Shown: piece after piece, positions 1-5,935 of the stretch
How positions within the stretch are numbered: the first letter of the stretch is position 1
How the letters are laid out: each line of letters starts with the position of its first letter
Source: Pseudomonadota bacterium
GTDB taxonomy: Bacteria; Pseudomonadota; Gammaproteobacteria; Xanthomonadales; Xanthomonadaceae
NCBI GenBank assembly: GCA_023423855.1
Contig: JAFAEU010000320.1
Coordinates: forward strand, 1-5,935
DNA: 5,935 nucleotides
Reading direction: 5' to 3'
Program-made: the position numbers and the translations under genes
Notes under the pieces: generated by a model
Databases searched by the model: none
The model's input: only the letters and a program-made list of their open reading frames with translations
What the model was told of the DNA's origin: nothing

Positions 1-11
1 CCCCATCCCAA

Positions 12-35
12 CCTTCCCCCGCAAGCGGGGGAAGG
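12..35. repeat. GC-rich perfect palindrome upstream of opgG
   Basis: CCTTCCCCCGC (12-22) pairs perfectly with GCGGGGGAAGG (25-35) around an AA centre, so a stable hairpin of about 10 bp with a CAAG loop is possible. No run of T follows it on either strand, which argues against a classical intrinsic terminator. It resembles the short dispersed intergenic palindromes (C-rich arm, GCAAGC centre, G-rich arm) common in Xanthomonadaceae. It may lie at the end of the upstream gene, which is outside the window. The rest of the leader (36-143) shows no convincing promoter or gene. Confidence 0.6.
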
Positions 36-143
36 GGCCAAAAAGCGTAAGGTCCCCCTCGCACCTGACAAACGATGCGAACCCGCACGCCCGGAGCGCA
101 CCATCTGCCGGCCTTGACGCTCCGTTAAGCGCCAGTCCGTCTA

Positions 144-1712
144 ATGGCGGCGGAATTCCCGCTCTCCTCCCACGAGGTTGCCTTGCGACGCCGACAACTG
201 ATCGCGGCCGGTGCATCGATGCCGCTGCTGCTGGCCGTACCCGGCTGGCCCGCCTCCGCGATGGCGAAGGCGTCCACGCCCTTCGACGACGACACGGTGC
301 CGTCGCTGGCGCGCGCGCTCGCCTCGCGCGCCTACGTGCCGCCTACGCGCGAGCTGCCGCCGCCGCTCGACACCATCGACTACGACCAGTTCCGCGACTA
401 CCGCTTCCGCCCCGACCAGGCGCTGTGGCGCGAGGCGGGCGCGCCGTTCCAGGCGCAGCTGTTCCATCGCGGCTTCATCTTCAAGGAACGGATCGAGCTG
501 CACCTGGTCGAAGACGGCCGCGCCACGCTGCTGCCCTACCGGCGCGAGCTGTTCGACTTCGGTCCGCAGACCCCGCCGCCGGACGATCCGACGCTCGGCT
601 ACGCCGGCCTGCGCCTGCACGCGCCGGTCAACAGCGCCGACCATTTCGACGAACTGATCGTGTTCCTCGGCGCGAGCTATTTCCGCGCGGTGGCGAAGGG
701 ACTGGCCTATGGCCTGTCCGCGCGCGGGTTGGCGCTGGGCAGCGGCGATCCGGGGCCGGAGGAGTTCCCGCTGTTCCGCGCGTTCTGGCTGCAGCGTCCG
801 GCGCGCGGCAGCGACGCCGCGATCGTGCACGCGCTGCTCGACGGCCCGAGCGTCGCCGGTGCCTACCGGTTTGCGATCACGCCGGCCGGCGAGGAGACGC
901 TGGTCGACGTCGATGCGCGCCTGTACCCGCGCGTCGAGTTGCGCAACGCCGGCATCGCGCCGCTGACCAGCATGTTCGAGTTCGACGCGGGCGACCGCGC
1001 CGGCGTCGACGACTTCCGTCCCGCGGTGCATGACTCCGACGGCCTGTCCCTGCTCAACGGCAAGGGCGAACAGGTCTGGCGGCCGCTGCGCAATCCCGCG
1101 CAGATCGAGCAGAGCGGCTTCCAGGACACGCATCCGCGCGGCTTCGGCCTGATGCAGCGCAAGCGTGACTTCGCCGATTTCCAGGATGCCGAAGGCGCGT
1201 ACGAGAAGCGCCCGAGCGCCTGGGTCGAACCGCAGGGCGACTGGGGCGCGGGCGAGGTGCACCTGGTCGAACTGCCGACCGAAAACGAGTTCGGCGACAA
1301 CATCGTCGCGTTCTGGCGCCCGCAGGCGCCGCTGGCGGCCGGGCGCGAGCATCGCTTCCGCTATCGCCTGCACTGGTGCCGCGACCACGTCTGGCTGCCG
1401 CAGCTGGCGCACGTCGTCGCCACCCGCAGCGGCGAGGGCGATGGCGAAGGGCCGCGCCCGCGCCTGTTCGTCATCGACCTCGACGGCGGGCGACTGGCCG
1501 CGCTGCCGGCCGACGCCGCGCCGCGGGTCGAGGCATCGGCCAGCGCCGGCGAACTGCGCAATCCCGTCGCCTACCGCCTCGGCAACGGCCGCTGGCGCAT
1601 GAGCTTCGAACTCTGGCCCGGCGACGCGGCGCTGGTCGAGCTGCGCGCGCGCCTGCTCGACGCCTCCGGCGCGCCGCTGTCGGAAACCTGGCTGTCGCGG
1701 TGGCCGGCATGA
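144..1712 (+). CDS. opgG: Periplasmic glucan biosynthesis protein OpgG/OpgD family (Tat-exported)
   Basis: OpgG/OpgD (MdoG/MdoD) proteins act in the periplasm on the beta-1,2-glucan backbone made by OpgH; members of this family are now known as glycoside hydrolases or transglycosylases (GH186). The 522-residue length fits (E. coli OpgG 511, OpgD 551). The N-terminus carries a twin-arginine motif, R16-R17-Q-L-I, then a hydrophobic stretch (19-34) and AxA-type cleavage sites near 37-41, so Tat export is likely, as in E. coli OpgD. The family core is clear: [22 protein letters not shown] (332-339), DFADFQD (342-348), [11 protein letters not shown] (353-363), GDWG, and DNIVAFW (385-391). The large N-terminal beta-sandwich runs to about residue 395, and an Ig-like C-terminal domain fills the rest. 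The motif wording and the pairing with opgH favour opgG; the Tat signal is OpgD-like. The ATG at 144 lacks a visible Shine-Dalgarno site. An in-frame TTG at 183 with CGAGG five bases upstream is a credible alternative start and keeps the RRRQLI motif. Confidence 0.93.
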   Translation: MAAEFPLSSHEVALRRRQLIAAGASMPLLLAVPGWPASAMAKASTPFDDDTVPSLARALASRAYVPPTRELPPPLDTIDYDQFRDYRFRPDQALWREAGAPFQAQLFHRGFIFKERIELHLVEDGRATLLPYRRELFDFGPQTPPPDDPTLGYAGLRLHAPVNSADHFDELIVFLGASYFRAVAKGLAYGLSARGLALGSGDPGPEEFPLFRAFWLQRPARGSDAAIVHALLDGPSVAGAYRFAITPAGEETLVDVDARLYPRVELRNAGIAPLTSMFEFDAGDRAGVDDFRPAVHDSDGLSLLNGKGEQVWRPLRNPAQIEQSGFQDTHPRGFGLMQRKRDFADFQDAEGAYEKRPSAWVEPQGDWGAGEVHLVELPTENEFGDNIVAFWRPQAPLAAGREHRFRYRLHWCRDHVWLPQLAHVVATRSGEGDGEGPRPRLFVIDLDGGRLAALPADAAPRVEASASAGELRNPVAYRLGNGRWRMSFELWPGDAALVELRARLLDASGAPLSETWLSRWPA

Positions 1713-3598
1713 GTGCGCCCGCCGCCGCGATCGTGCCGCCCGGAGACGCCGCCGAGCCCTGGCTGCCGCCGGAAGCGCCGCTAGAGATGCCGGTGCAGGA
1801 CCTGCGCGCGGGCACGCTCGCCCATCCGCGCCTGCCGAGCACACCGCCGTCGATCGGCTGGCGCCGCGCCTTCGTGTTCGGCGGCACGGCGGGGCTGACC
1901 CTGCTCGCCGCCTACCAGATGTGGTGGCTGATGCGCGGCGACGGCATCGCCGTGCTCGAAGGCGTGCTGCTGGCGCTGTTCGTGCTGCTGTTCGCCTGGA
2001 TCGCGTTCTCGTTCATGGGTGCGCTTGCCGGCTTCGCGCGCGTCGTCGGGCGCCCTGCGCTGCGGCTGGGGCTGTCGGCCGACGGCCCGCTGCCGGCGCT
2101 GTCCACGCGCACCGCACTGCTGGTGCCGGTCTACAACGAGGATCCGCAGCGCACCTTCGCCGGCGTGCAGGCGATCCTTGAATCGGTGGTCGCCACCGGG
2201 CAGGGCGCGTACTTCGACTGCTTCATCCTCAGCGACACGCGCAAGGACGACATCGCCCGGGCCGAGGAGCACGCCTTCCTCGCCCTGCGCGAACGCCTCG
2301 GCGACGGCATCGGCCTGTACTATCGGCGCCGCCGCGATAACGCCGAGCGCAAGGCCGGCAACGTCGCCGGCTGGGTGCGCCGCTTCGGTGGCGCGTTCGC
2401 GCAGATGTTGATCCTCGACGCCGACAGTCTGATGAGCGGCGACACCATCGTGCGCCTGGCCGGTGCGATGGAGCGCAACGACGACGTCGCCCTGATCCAG
2501 ACCCTGCCGGTGGTGGTCAACGGCGGCACGATGTTCGCGCGCATGCAGCAGTTCTCCGGTCGCGTCTACGGGCCGGTGATCGCGCACGGCGTGGCGTGGT
2601 GGCACGGCGCCGAGAGCAACTACTGGGGCCACAACGCGATGATCCGCACGCATGCGTTCGCGCAGTGCGCGGGCCTGCCGGAATTGCGCGGCAAGGAACC
2701 GTTCGGCGGCACCGTGCTCAGCCACGATTTCGTCGAGGCCGCGCTGATGCGGCGCGGCGGCTGGGCGCTGCACATGGAGCCGGGACTGGGCGGCAGCTAC
2801 GAGGACGGCCCGCCGTCGCTGACCGACATGCTGGTGCGCGACCGCCGCTGGTGCCAGGGCAACCTGCAGCATTCGCTGGTGCTGCCGGCGCGCGGCCTGC
2901 ACTGGATCAGTCGCATGCACCTGATGGTCGGCATCGGCCACTACTTCACCGCGCCGATGTGGGCGATGCTGATGCTGGTCGGCCTGTCGATCCCGCTGCA
3001 GGCCGCGGGCATCGACGGCGAGGGCGGCGGCTACTCGCCGTTCGCCTACTGGCGCGCCGCCGATCCCGAGCGTTTCCTGTGGGTGTTCGCGCTGACCATG
3101 GCGCTGCTGTTCATGCCCAAGGTCCTGGGTTTCGTCGCCACCATGCTCGATCGCGGGACGCGCCGCGCCTGCGGCGGCGCGCTGCGCATGACCGCCGGCC
3201 TGCTGCTGGAGACGGTGCTCGCCGCATTGATGGCGCCGATCACCATGTACCTGCAGTCGCGCGGCGTGGCCGAGGTGCTGGCCGGCCGGGATTCGGGCTG
3301 GGACGCGCAGCGCCGCGACGACGGCTCGCTGCCGCTGTCGGCGCTGCTGGCGCGCTATGGCGGGCTGACGCTGTTCGGCGTCGGTGCCGGGATCGTCGCG
3401 TATCTCGTGTCGCCGGGACTGGCGGCGTGGATGTCGCCGGTGATCGCCGGCCTGGTGCTGTCGATCCCGCTGGTCGCGCTGACCTCGGCCCGGGCCCCGG
3501 GCGACTGGCTGCGCCGCGTGCGCATCTTCGCCACGCCGGAGGAAACCGTTCCGCCGCAGGTCGTGCGCCGCGCCGGGGCGTTGCGCACGTCGGGATGA
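1709..3598 (+). CDS. opgH: Glucans biosynthesis glucosyltransferase H
   Basis: OpgH (MdoH) is the inner-membrane family 2 glycosyltransferase that polymerises glucose from UDP-glucose into beta-1,2-glucan and exports it to the periplasm. The 629-residue protein shows two N-terminal membrane segments (about 54-75 and 82-107). A cytosolic GT-A domain follows, with [10 protein letters not shown] (137-146), SDT (175-177), the metal-binding DAD (237-239), the catalytic-base motif HDF (D340) and RDRRWCQGN (377-385), the family's form of QxxRW. Further hydrophobic segments lie at about 405-433, 456-480, 495-515 and 550-593, giving about eight in all, as in E. coli. The conserved block at 528-539 ([11 protein letters not shown]) is present. 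The start overlaps the opgG stop as ATGA, so translation is probably coupled; ATG 1787 (residue 27) is a weaker alternative. The N-terminal cytosolic tail is only about 53 residues, far shorter than in E. coli OpgH (847 residues), where it is tied to FtsZ-dependent size control. The gene appears intact. Confidence 0.96.
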   Translation: MSAPAAAIVPPGDAAEPWLPPEAPLEMPVQDLRAGTLAHPRLPSTPPSIGWRRAFVFGGTAGLTLLAAYQMWWLMRGDGIAVLEGVLLALFVLLFAWIAFSFMGALAGFARVVGRPALRLGLSADGPLPALSTRTALLVPVYNEDPQRTFAGVQAILESVVATGQGAYFDCFILSDTRKDDIARAEEHAFLALRERLGDGIGLYYRRRRDNAERKAGNVAGWVRRFGGAFAQMLILDADSLMSGDTIVRLAGAMERNDDVALIQTLPVVVNGGTMFARMQQFSGRVYGPVIAHGVAWWHGAESNYWGHNAMIRTHAFAQCAGLPELRGKEPFGGTVLSHDFVEAALMRRGGWALHMEPGLGGSYEDGPPSLTDMLVRDRRWCQGNLQHSLVLPARGLHWISRMHLMVGIGHYFTAPMWAMLMLVGLSIPLQAAGIDGEGGGYSPFAYWRAADPERFLWVFALTMALLFMPKVLGFVATMLDRGTRRACGGALRMTAGLLLETVLAALMAPITMYLQSRGVAEVLAGRDSGWDAQRRDDGSLPLSALLARYGGLTLFGVGAGIVAYLVSPGLAAWMSPVIAGLVLSIPLVALTSARAPGDWLRRVRIFATPEETVPPQVVRRAGALRTSG

Positions 3599-3632
3599 CG
3601 GCGCCCGGGCCCCCGTTTCAGCCCCGCGGGGA

Positions 3633-4280
3633 TCAGTTCACGCATTCCGGCACGCTCACCATGTTCATCGTGCCGCCGAACAGGTTGGGCGTGAGCTTGA
3701 GGCGGTAGACGACCTCGCGGCAGCCGCCTTCGCCGGGTTCGCCGGCGGCGGATTCGGGGCGTTCGGGGACATGGCGCAGCCGGTACTGGAACTGGAAGCG
3801 GGTGCCCGCGGGAAAGCCGCCGGTCGTGTCCCCGGGGCTCTCGATCTCCACGAGCAGGCGCAGGTCGTTGCCCTGCCAGGTGCCGTCGAAGCGCATCGGC
3901 TGCCCGCCGAAGCGGCCTTCGCCGCGCACGCGACCGTCGCCGAGGATCGCCAGCTCGAAGTCGTCCGAACGTCCCTGCCAGTCGTCGCCCGAACGCGTGA
4001 GCGGGGCGAGGAAGCTGGCGTCGCCGTCGCGCTCCAGGCGGCCGTCGAGGATCAGCTGCGCCGCGTCCTTGCCGGTGGATTCGAGCACCGCCGTGGCCGA
4101 GCCGTGGCGCGAGGTCGCGCGGACCCCGGAACCTTTCGGCGGCACGACCCGCGCCGACACCACGCCTTCGTAGACCTTGTCGACCGGCACCGCCGCGTCG
4201 GCGGCAATCGTGGCGCCGGCCAGCGTGATCGCTGCCGCCGCGGCGAGGGCCGGAAACCGCCTGCGCGTCCCCTCAGCCAC
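3633..4280 (-). CDS. Exported protein of unknown function, linked to sctT
   Basis: I do not recognise this family. The 215-residue protein begins with a Sec-type signal: basic RRR at 6-8, an alanine-rich hydrophobic core at about 11-27 and a likely cleavage after ADA (27-29). The mature part is mostly alternating polar and hydrophobic residues rich in G, D, R and V, with no further membrane segment, suggesting a soluble, beta-rich periplasmic or secreted protein. It has only two cysteines, C187 and C213, near the C-terminus, so one disulfide is plausible. The start chosen is GTG at 4280, because GGAGG lies seven bases upstream (4292-4288) and the signal peptide then begins at a normal length. 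A longer reading from 4322 is open but adds a non-signal-like extension. The start overlaps the sctT stop by eight bases, so the gene is probably co-translated with the type III export genes. A role in type III secretion is inferred only from this position. Confidence 0.8.
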   Translation of the reverse strand: MAEGTRRRFPALAAAAAITLAGATIAADAAVPVDKVYEGVVSARVVPPKGSGVRATSRHGSATAVLESTGKDAAQLILDGRLERDGDASFLAPLTRSGDDWQGRSDDFELAILGDGRVRGEGRFGGQPMRFDGTWQGNDLRLLVEIESPGDTTGGFPAGTRFQFQYRLRHVPERPESAAGEPGEGGCREVVYRLKLTPNLFGGTMNMVSVPECVN

Positions 4281-5061
4281 CGAAGGTCCTCCGCAGCAGT
4301 TCCACCAGCCCCTCGCTGTCATGCAGCCGCCGCACCAGCACCTCGACGTAGACCCCGAGCAGCAGCAGGATGATCCCGGTCGCCGCCCAGGCCTTGAGCG
4401 GCAGCGTCAGCGCGAAGACGTTGAGCTGCGGCGCGTAGCGGTTCACCAGGCCGAACGAGAGGTCGACGATCAGCAGGATCACCATCACCGGCGCGGCCAG
4501 CACCAGCATCGTGGTCATGAAGTAGCTGAAGTGGCCGACGAACAGGTTCATGCCCGAGCTCGGCAGGTCCGGGAAGAACGAGGTCGGCGGCCAGATCGCG
4601 TAGCTGCCCATCAGCAGGTCGAGGAAGATCAGGAAGGCGCCGCTGGCCATGAACACCCAGGCCGCGAACTGCGACAGGAACTCGCTGTGCAGCGAGGTCT
4701 GGTGGCCCTGGATCGGGTCGAAGATCGTGGCCATGCTCATGCCGACCTGGGTGTCGATGACGTTGCCGGCCGCGGCGATCGCCCAGAACACGATGCCGAA
4801 GCAGAAGCCGATGGCGATGCCGATGAACAGTTCCTTCACCACCAGCGCCGGCCACGACAGCGTGCTCATCGTGCCCGGCGGCGCGGTGGTGACCACGATC
4901 GGCAGCGCCACGATCGCGAGGCTGACGAGGAAGCTGTTGCGCACCATCGCCGGCATGTTCTGCGGGCTGATCAGCGGCAGCATGATGAAGGCGCCGACGA
5001 TCCGCGGCAGCGTCAGTCCCAGCGCCAGCAGCGCGGTCTCGGCCGAGGCGAAGATCTCCAT
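4273..5061 (-). CDS. sctT: Type III secretion export apparatus protein SctT (YscT/HrcT/SpaR family)
   Basis: SctT is the single-copy subunit that, with five SctR and four SctS, forms the inner-membrane export gate of the injectisome; it is homologous to flagellar FliR. The 262-residue length is typical (about 255-275). Diagnostic motifs are KELFIGIAIGF (76-86), FWAIAAAGNVIDTQVGMSMA (92-111) with the following DP (115-116), HQTSL (120-124) and NRYAPQLNVFALTLPLK (207-223). Hydrophobic segments lie at about 10-31, 43-60, 78-100, 128-152, 180-204 and 225-243. The non-flagellar assignment rests on NRYAPQLNVF and the close match of the neighbouring SctS and SctR to injectisome forms. The ATG shares one base with the sctS stop (TGATG) and has no clear ribosome binding site, so translation is probably coupled to sctS. 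An open frame extends upstream to 5292, but it is the sctS region read in the wrong frame. No sctU follows. Confidence 0.95.
   Translation of the reverse strand: MEIFASAETALLALGLTLPRIVGAFIMLPLISPQNMPAMVRNSFLVSLAIVALPIVVTTAPPGTMSTLSWPALVVKELFIGIAIGFCFGIVFWAIAAAGNVIDTQVGMSMATIFDPIQGHQTSLHSEFLSQFAAWVFMASGAFLIFLDLLMGSYAIWPPTSFFPDLPSSGMNLFVGHFSYFMTTMLVLAAPVMVILLIVDLSFGLVNRYAPQLNVFALTLPLKAWAATGIILLLLGVYVEVLVRRLHDSEGLVELLRRTFGG
4288..4292 (-). promoter_or_regulatory. Shine-Dalgarno site deciding the start of the exported-protein gene
   Basis: Read on the minus strand, GGAGG ends seven bases before GTG at 4280. It lies inside the last codons of sctT, so the downstream gene can recruit ribosomes within the sctT reading frame. 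This is the main reason for preferring GTG 4280 over the open extension to 4322. Confidence 0.75.
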
Positions 5062-5327
5062 CAGCGCCGGATCAGTCCCGGGAATTCGAGGAAGATCCGG
5101 TTCGAGTACGTGTACAGCGTGCCGCCGATCAGCGCGCCGGTGACGAACAGCGCCAGCACGATCGCGACGAACTTCAGCGCGTAGGCGAAGGTCTGCTCCT
5201 GGATCTGGGTCGCGGCCTGCAGGAACGCGACGACCAGGCCGACGATCGCCGCCGCCGCGATCGGCGGGCCGGACAGGATCAGCACCAGCCACAGGGCCTG
5301 CTTGGTCAGTTCGAGGACTTCACCCAC
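5061..5327 (-). CDS. sctS: Type III secretion export apparatus protein SctS (YscS/HrcS/SpaQ family)
   Basis: SctS is the small two-helix-hairpin subunit of the export gate (homologue of flagellar FliQ), present in about four copies that wrap the SctR/SctT core. The 88-residue protein has the expected form: a hydrophobic stretch at about 11-36, the conserved loop QAATQIQEQT (37-46), a second hydrophobic stretch at about 47-71, then TYSNRIF (73-79) and a short C-terminal tail. The start is GTG at 5327, chosen because GGAGG lies five bases upstream and the protein then has normal family length; the open frame continues to 5402, but that part is repeat-element DNA. Its stop shares one base with the sctT start. 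It is separated from sctR by 241 bases, unusual for this gene pair, and most of the centre of that gap is an inverted-repeat element. Confidence 0.94.
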   Translation of the reverse strand: MGEVLELTKQALWLVLILSGPPIAAAAIVGLVVAFLQAATQIQEQTFAYALKFVAIVLALFVTGALIGGTLYTYSNRIFLEFPGLIRR

Positions 5328-5332
5328 GGTCG

Positions 5333-5337
5333 CCTCC
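5333..5337 (-). promoter_or_regulatory. Shine-Dalgarno site for sctS
   Basis: Minus-strand GGAGG sits five bases before GTG 5327 and supports that codon as the sctS start. It lies outside the repeat element (5397-5498), so sctS keeps its own translation signal despite the insertion-like gap after sctR. Confidence 0.75.
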
Positions 5338-5396
5338 GTTGATCCGGCCCGCGTCGTTCCTCGCAGCGATCCCGTAGACCCCCAATGCCCGAATGT

Positions 5397-5498
5397 CGTC
5401 ATTCCGGCGAAAGCCGGAATCCATCTTGCCGTTGCCCGTGCCCTGCGGAGGCCTTGAAGACAAAGGCAACATGGATTCCGGCTTTCGCCGTAATGACG
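5397..5498. repeat. REPIN/MITE-like inverted-repeat element between sctR and sctS
   Basis: Two 28-base arms, 5397-5424 and 5471-5498, are inverted copies with one mismatch (C5404 against T5491), separated by 46 bases. Each arm is itself a hairpin: the left core at 5401-5420 is ATTCCGGC-GAAA-GCCGGAAT, a perfect 8-bp stem with a GAAA loop, and the right core at 5475-5494 has the same stem with one mismatch (C5478/T5491). The spacer adds GTTGCC (5431-5436) pairing with GGCAAC (5465-5470). The pattern of two REP-like hairpins in opposite orientation matches REPIN/BIME-type non-autonomous elements, and similar ATTCC...GGAAT palindromes are dispersed in Xanthomonadaceae and Neisseria (dRS3). There is no transposase in the window. 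A transcript running from sctR into sctS would carry this as a long hairpin. Confidence 0.85.
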
Positions 5499-5515
5499 GG
5501 GCTTGGGATGACGGG
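5493..5515. repeat. Short direct repeat flanking the right arm of the element
   Basis: ATGACGGG occurs at 5493-5500 and again at 5508-5515, 15 bases apart, with a related AATGA at 5516-5520. The first copy overlaps the right arm of the inverted-repeat element. This may be a degenerate extra module of the element rather than a target-site duplication, because the left side shows no matching copy. Confidence 0.4.
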
Positions 5516-5568
5516 AATGAAGCGCGTCGTCCGTTGGAATTTCGGTAAACGATCAAGGCAGAGAATCC

Positions 5569-5935
5569 CTATGCCGCATAGGTCAGCACCAGCCCGTGCA
5601 CCAGCTTCGCCCAGCCGTCGATCAGCACGAACAGCAGCAGCTTGAACGGCAGCGAGACCGTGGTCGGCGACATCATCATCATGCCCAGCGCGAGCAGGAT
5701 GTTGGCCACCACCAGGTCGATGATCAGGAACCGCAGGAAGATCAGGAAGCCGATCTGGAAGGCCACGCTGAGCTCGCTCACCGTGAATGCGGGCCCCACC
5801 ACGATGAAGTCGTTGGCGCCCACCGAGCCGCGCCGCTCCTCGGGCAGCAGCGCCTGCGCGCTGCGCAGGAAGAATCCGCGCTCGGCCGGGCTCGAGTGCG
5901 CGATCAGGAACGCGCGCAGCGGCTCCTTGCCGGCC
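5569..5935 (-). CDS. sctR: Type III secretion export apparatus protein SctR (YscR/HrcR/SpaP family), 3' part
   Basis: SctR forms the pentameric core of the injectisome export gate (homologue of flagellar FliP). The last 121 residues are visible; the family is usually about 215-220 long, so the N-terminal 95-100 residues lie beyond the right edge. Visible motifs in order are the PLRAFLIAHS segment, the periplasmic-side stretch ending RRGSVGANDF, PAFTVSELSVAFQIGFLIFL, then FLIIDLVVANILLALGMMMM, SPTTVSLPFKLLLFVLIDGW and the C-terminal HGLVLTYAA before TAG. The ending resembles HrcR-type SctR, while the middle resembles YscR/FliP, so I would not assign a T3SS family from it. The codon at 5733-5731 is CGG (Arg) in LIFLRFLIID, where FliP and YscR relatives have proline. 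The frame stays open to the edge; a GTG at 5823 is internal, not the start. Confidence 0.94.
   Translation of the reverse strand, partial: AGKEPLRAFLIAHSSPAERGFFLRSAQALLPEERRGSVGANDFIVVGPAFTVSELSVAFQIGFLIFLRFLIIDLVVANILLALGMMMMSPTTVSLPFKLLLFVLIDGWAKLVHGLVLTYAA

Noticed and set aside
114..145. TTGACG at 114-119 as a -35 element for opgG
   Set aside because: No matching -10 hexamer at a normal spacing before the start codon.
1376..1708. N-terminal extension of opgH to 1376
   Set aside because: The added residues are an Arg-rich out-of-frame reading of opgG; ATG 1709 gives normal topology and an ATGA coupling.
141..1844. Long open frame on the minus strand opposite opgG (567 codons)
   Set aside because: It lies opposite a clearly conserved gene, has an Arg/Ala/Gln/Val-rich low-complexity translation, and is the usual antisense shadow of very GC-rich coding DNA.
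1781..2941. Minus-strand open frame opposite opgH (386 codons)
   Set aside because: Antisense to the catalytic domain of opgH; the His/Arg/Gln-rich translation shows no domain.
3603..3631. Possible bidirectional terminator (GCCCGGGC at 3603-3610 and CCCCGCGGGG at 3622-3631)
   Set aside because: Both are loop-less palindromes with no T-run on either strand; any termination here cannot be supported from sequence.
2596..3708. Plus-strand open frame in another frame of opgH, running past its stop
   Set aside because: Arg/Ala-rich shadow of opgH; it also overlaps the convergent exported-protein gene.
4177..5184. Plus-strand open frame opposite sctT (335 codons)
   Set aside because: Composition (Gln, His, Arg, Asp rich) is that of an antisense shadow; sctT motifs on the other strand are unambiguous.
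5062..5292. N-terminal extension of sctT to 5292
   Set aside because: The added residues are an Arg-rich out-of-frame reading of sctS; the conserved SctT sequence begins at ATG 5061.
5398..5497. CRISPR-like repeat pair
   Set aside because: Only two copies, in inverted rather than direct orientation, with a 46-base spacer and no cas genes.
5320..5556. Small minus-strand open frame across the repeat element
   Set aside because: It translates the hairpin arms (MDSGFRRNDD-type peptides), a familiar artefact of these repeats, and overlaps the sctS signals.
5328..5568. PIP-box (TTCGB-N15-TTCGB) or separate promoter for sctS
   Set aside because: Only isolated TTCG matches were seen, with no correctly spaced pair and no convincing -35/-10 set.

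Overview
The window is very GC-rich DNA from a gammaproteobacterium, most likely the Xanthomonadaceae/Lysobacteraceae (Lysobacter, Luteimonas or Xanthomonas-like). This rests on base composition, the style of the proteins and the palindromic repeats, whose arms contain the core ATTCCGGC-GAAA-GCCGGAAT. No rRNA or other taxonomic marker is present, so the placement is an inference.

Layout: two gene blocks point at each other. On the + strand, a short leader with a GC-rich palindrome (12-35) precedes a two-gene operon for osmoregulated periplasmic glucans (OPGs): opgG (144-1712, Tat-type signal) and opgH (1709-3598, membrane glucosyltransferase), joined by an ATGA overlap. On the - strand, entering from the right edge, are genes of a non-flagellar type III secretion export gate: sctR (3' part only, 5935-5569), sctS (5327-5061) and sctT (5061-4273). 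They are followed by a gene for a small exported protein of unknown function (4280-3633). The last start codon lies inside the end of sctT and has its own strong ribosome binding site. The two blocks meet tail to tail with only 34 bases between the stop codons.

How the genes work together: OpgH makes the beta-1,2-glucan backbone from UDP-glucose and moves it across the inner membrane, and OpgG processes it in the periplasm. SctR, SctS and SctT build the inner-membrane entry channel of the injectisome. OPG genes are historically linked to type III virulence in plant pathogens (hrpM of Pseudomonas syringae is opgGH), so the adjacency is suggestive, but nothing in the sequence shows co-regulation.

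Most unusual parts: (1) a 102-bp inverted-repeat element (5397-5498, two hairpin modules facing each other, REPIN/MITE-like) sits in a 241-base gap between sctR and sctS, genes that usually lie close together; (2) an unrecognised exported protein is translationally linked to sctT, where sctU is found in many other systems; (3) SctR has an arginine inside its conserved hydrophobic segment where relatives carry proline or a hydrophobic residue. I found no CRISPR array, tRNA, IS transposase or convincing promoter.
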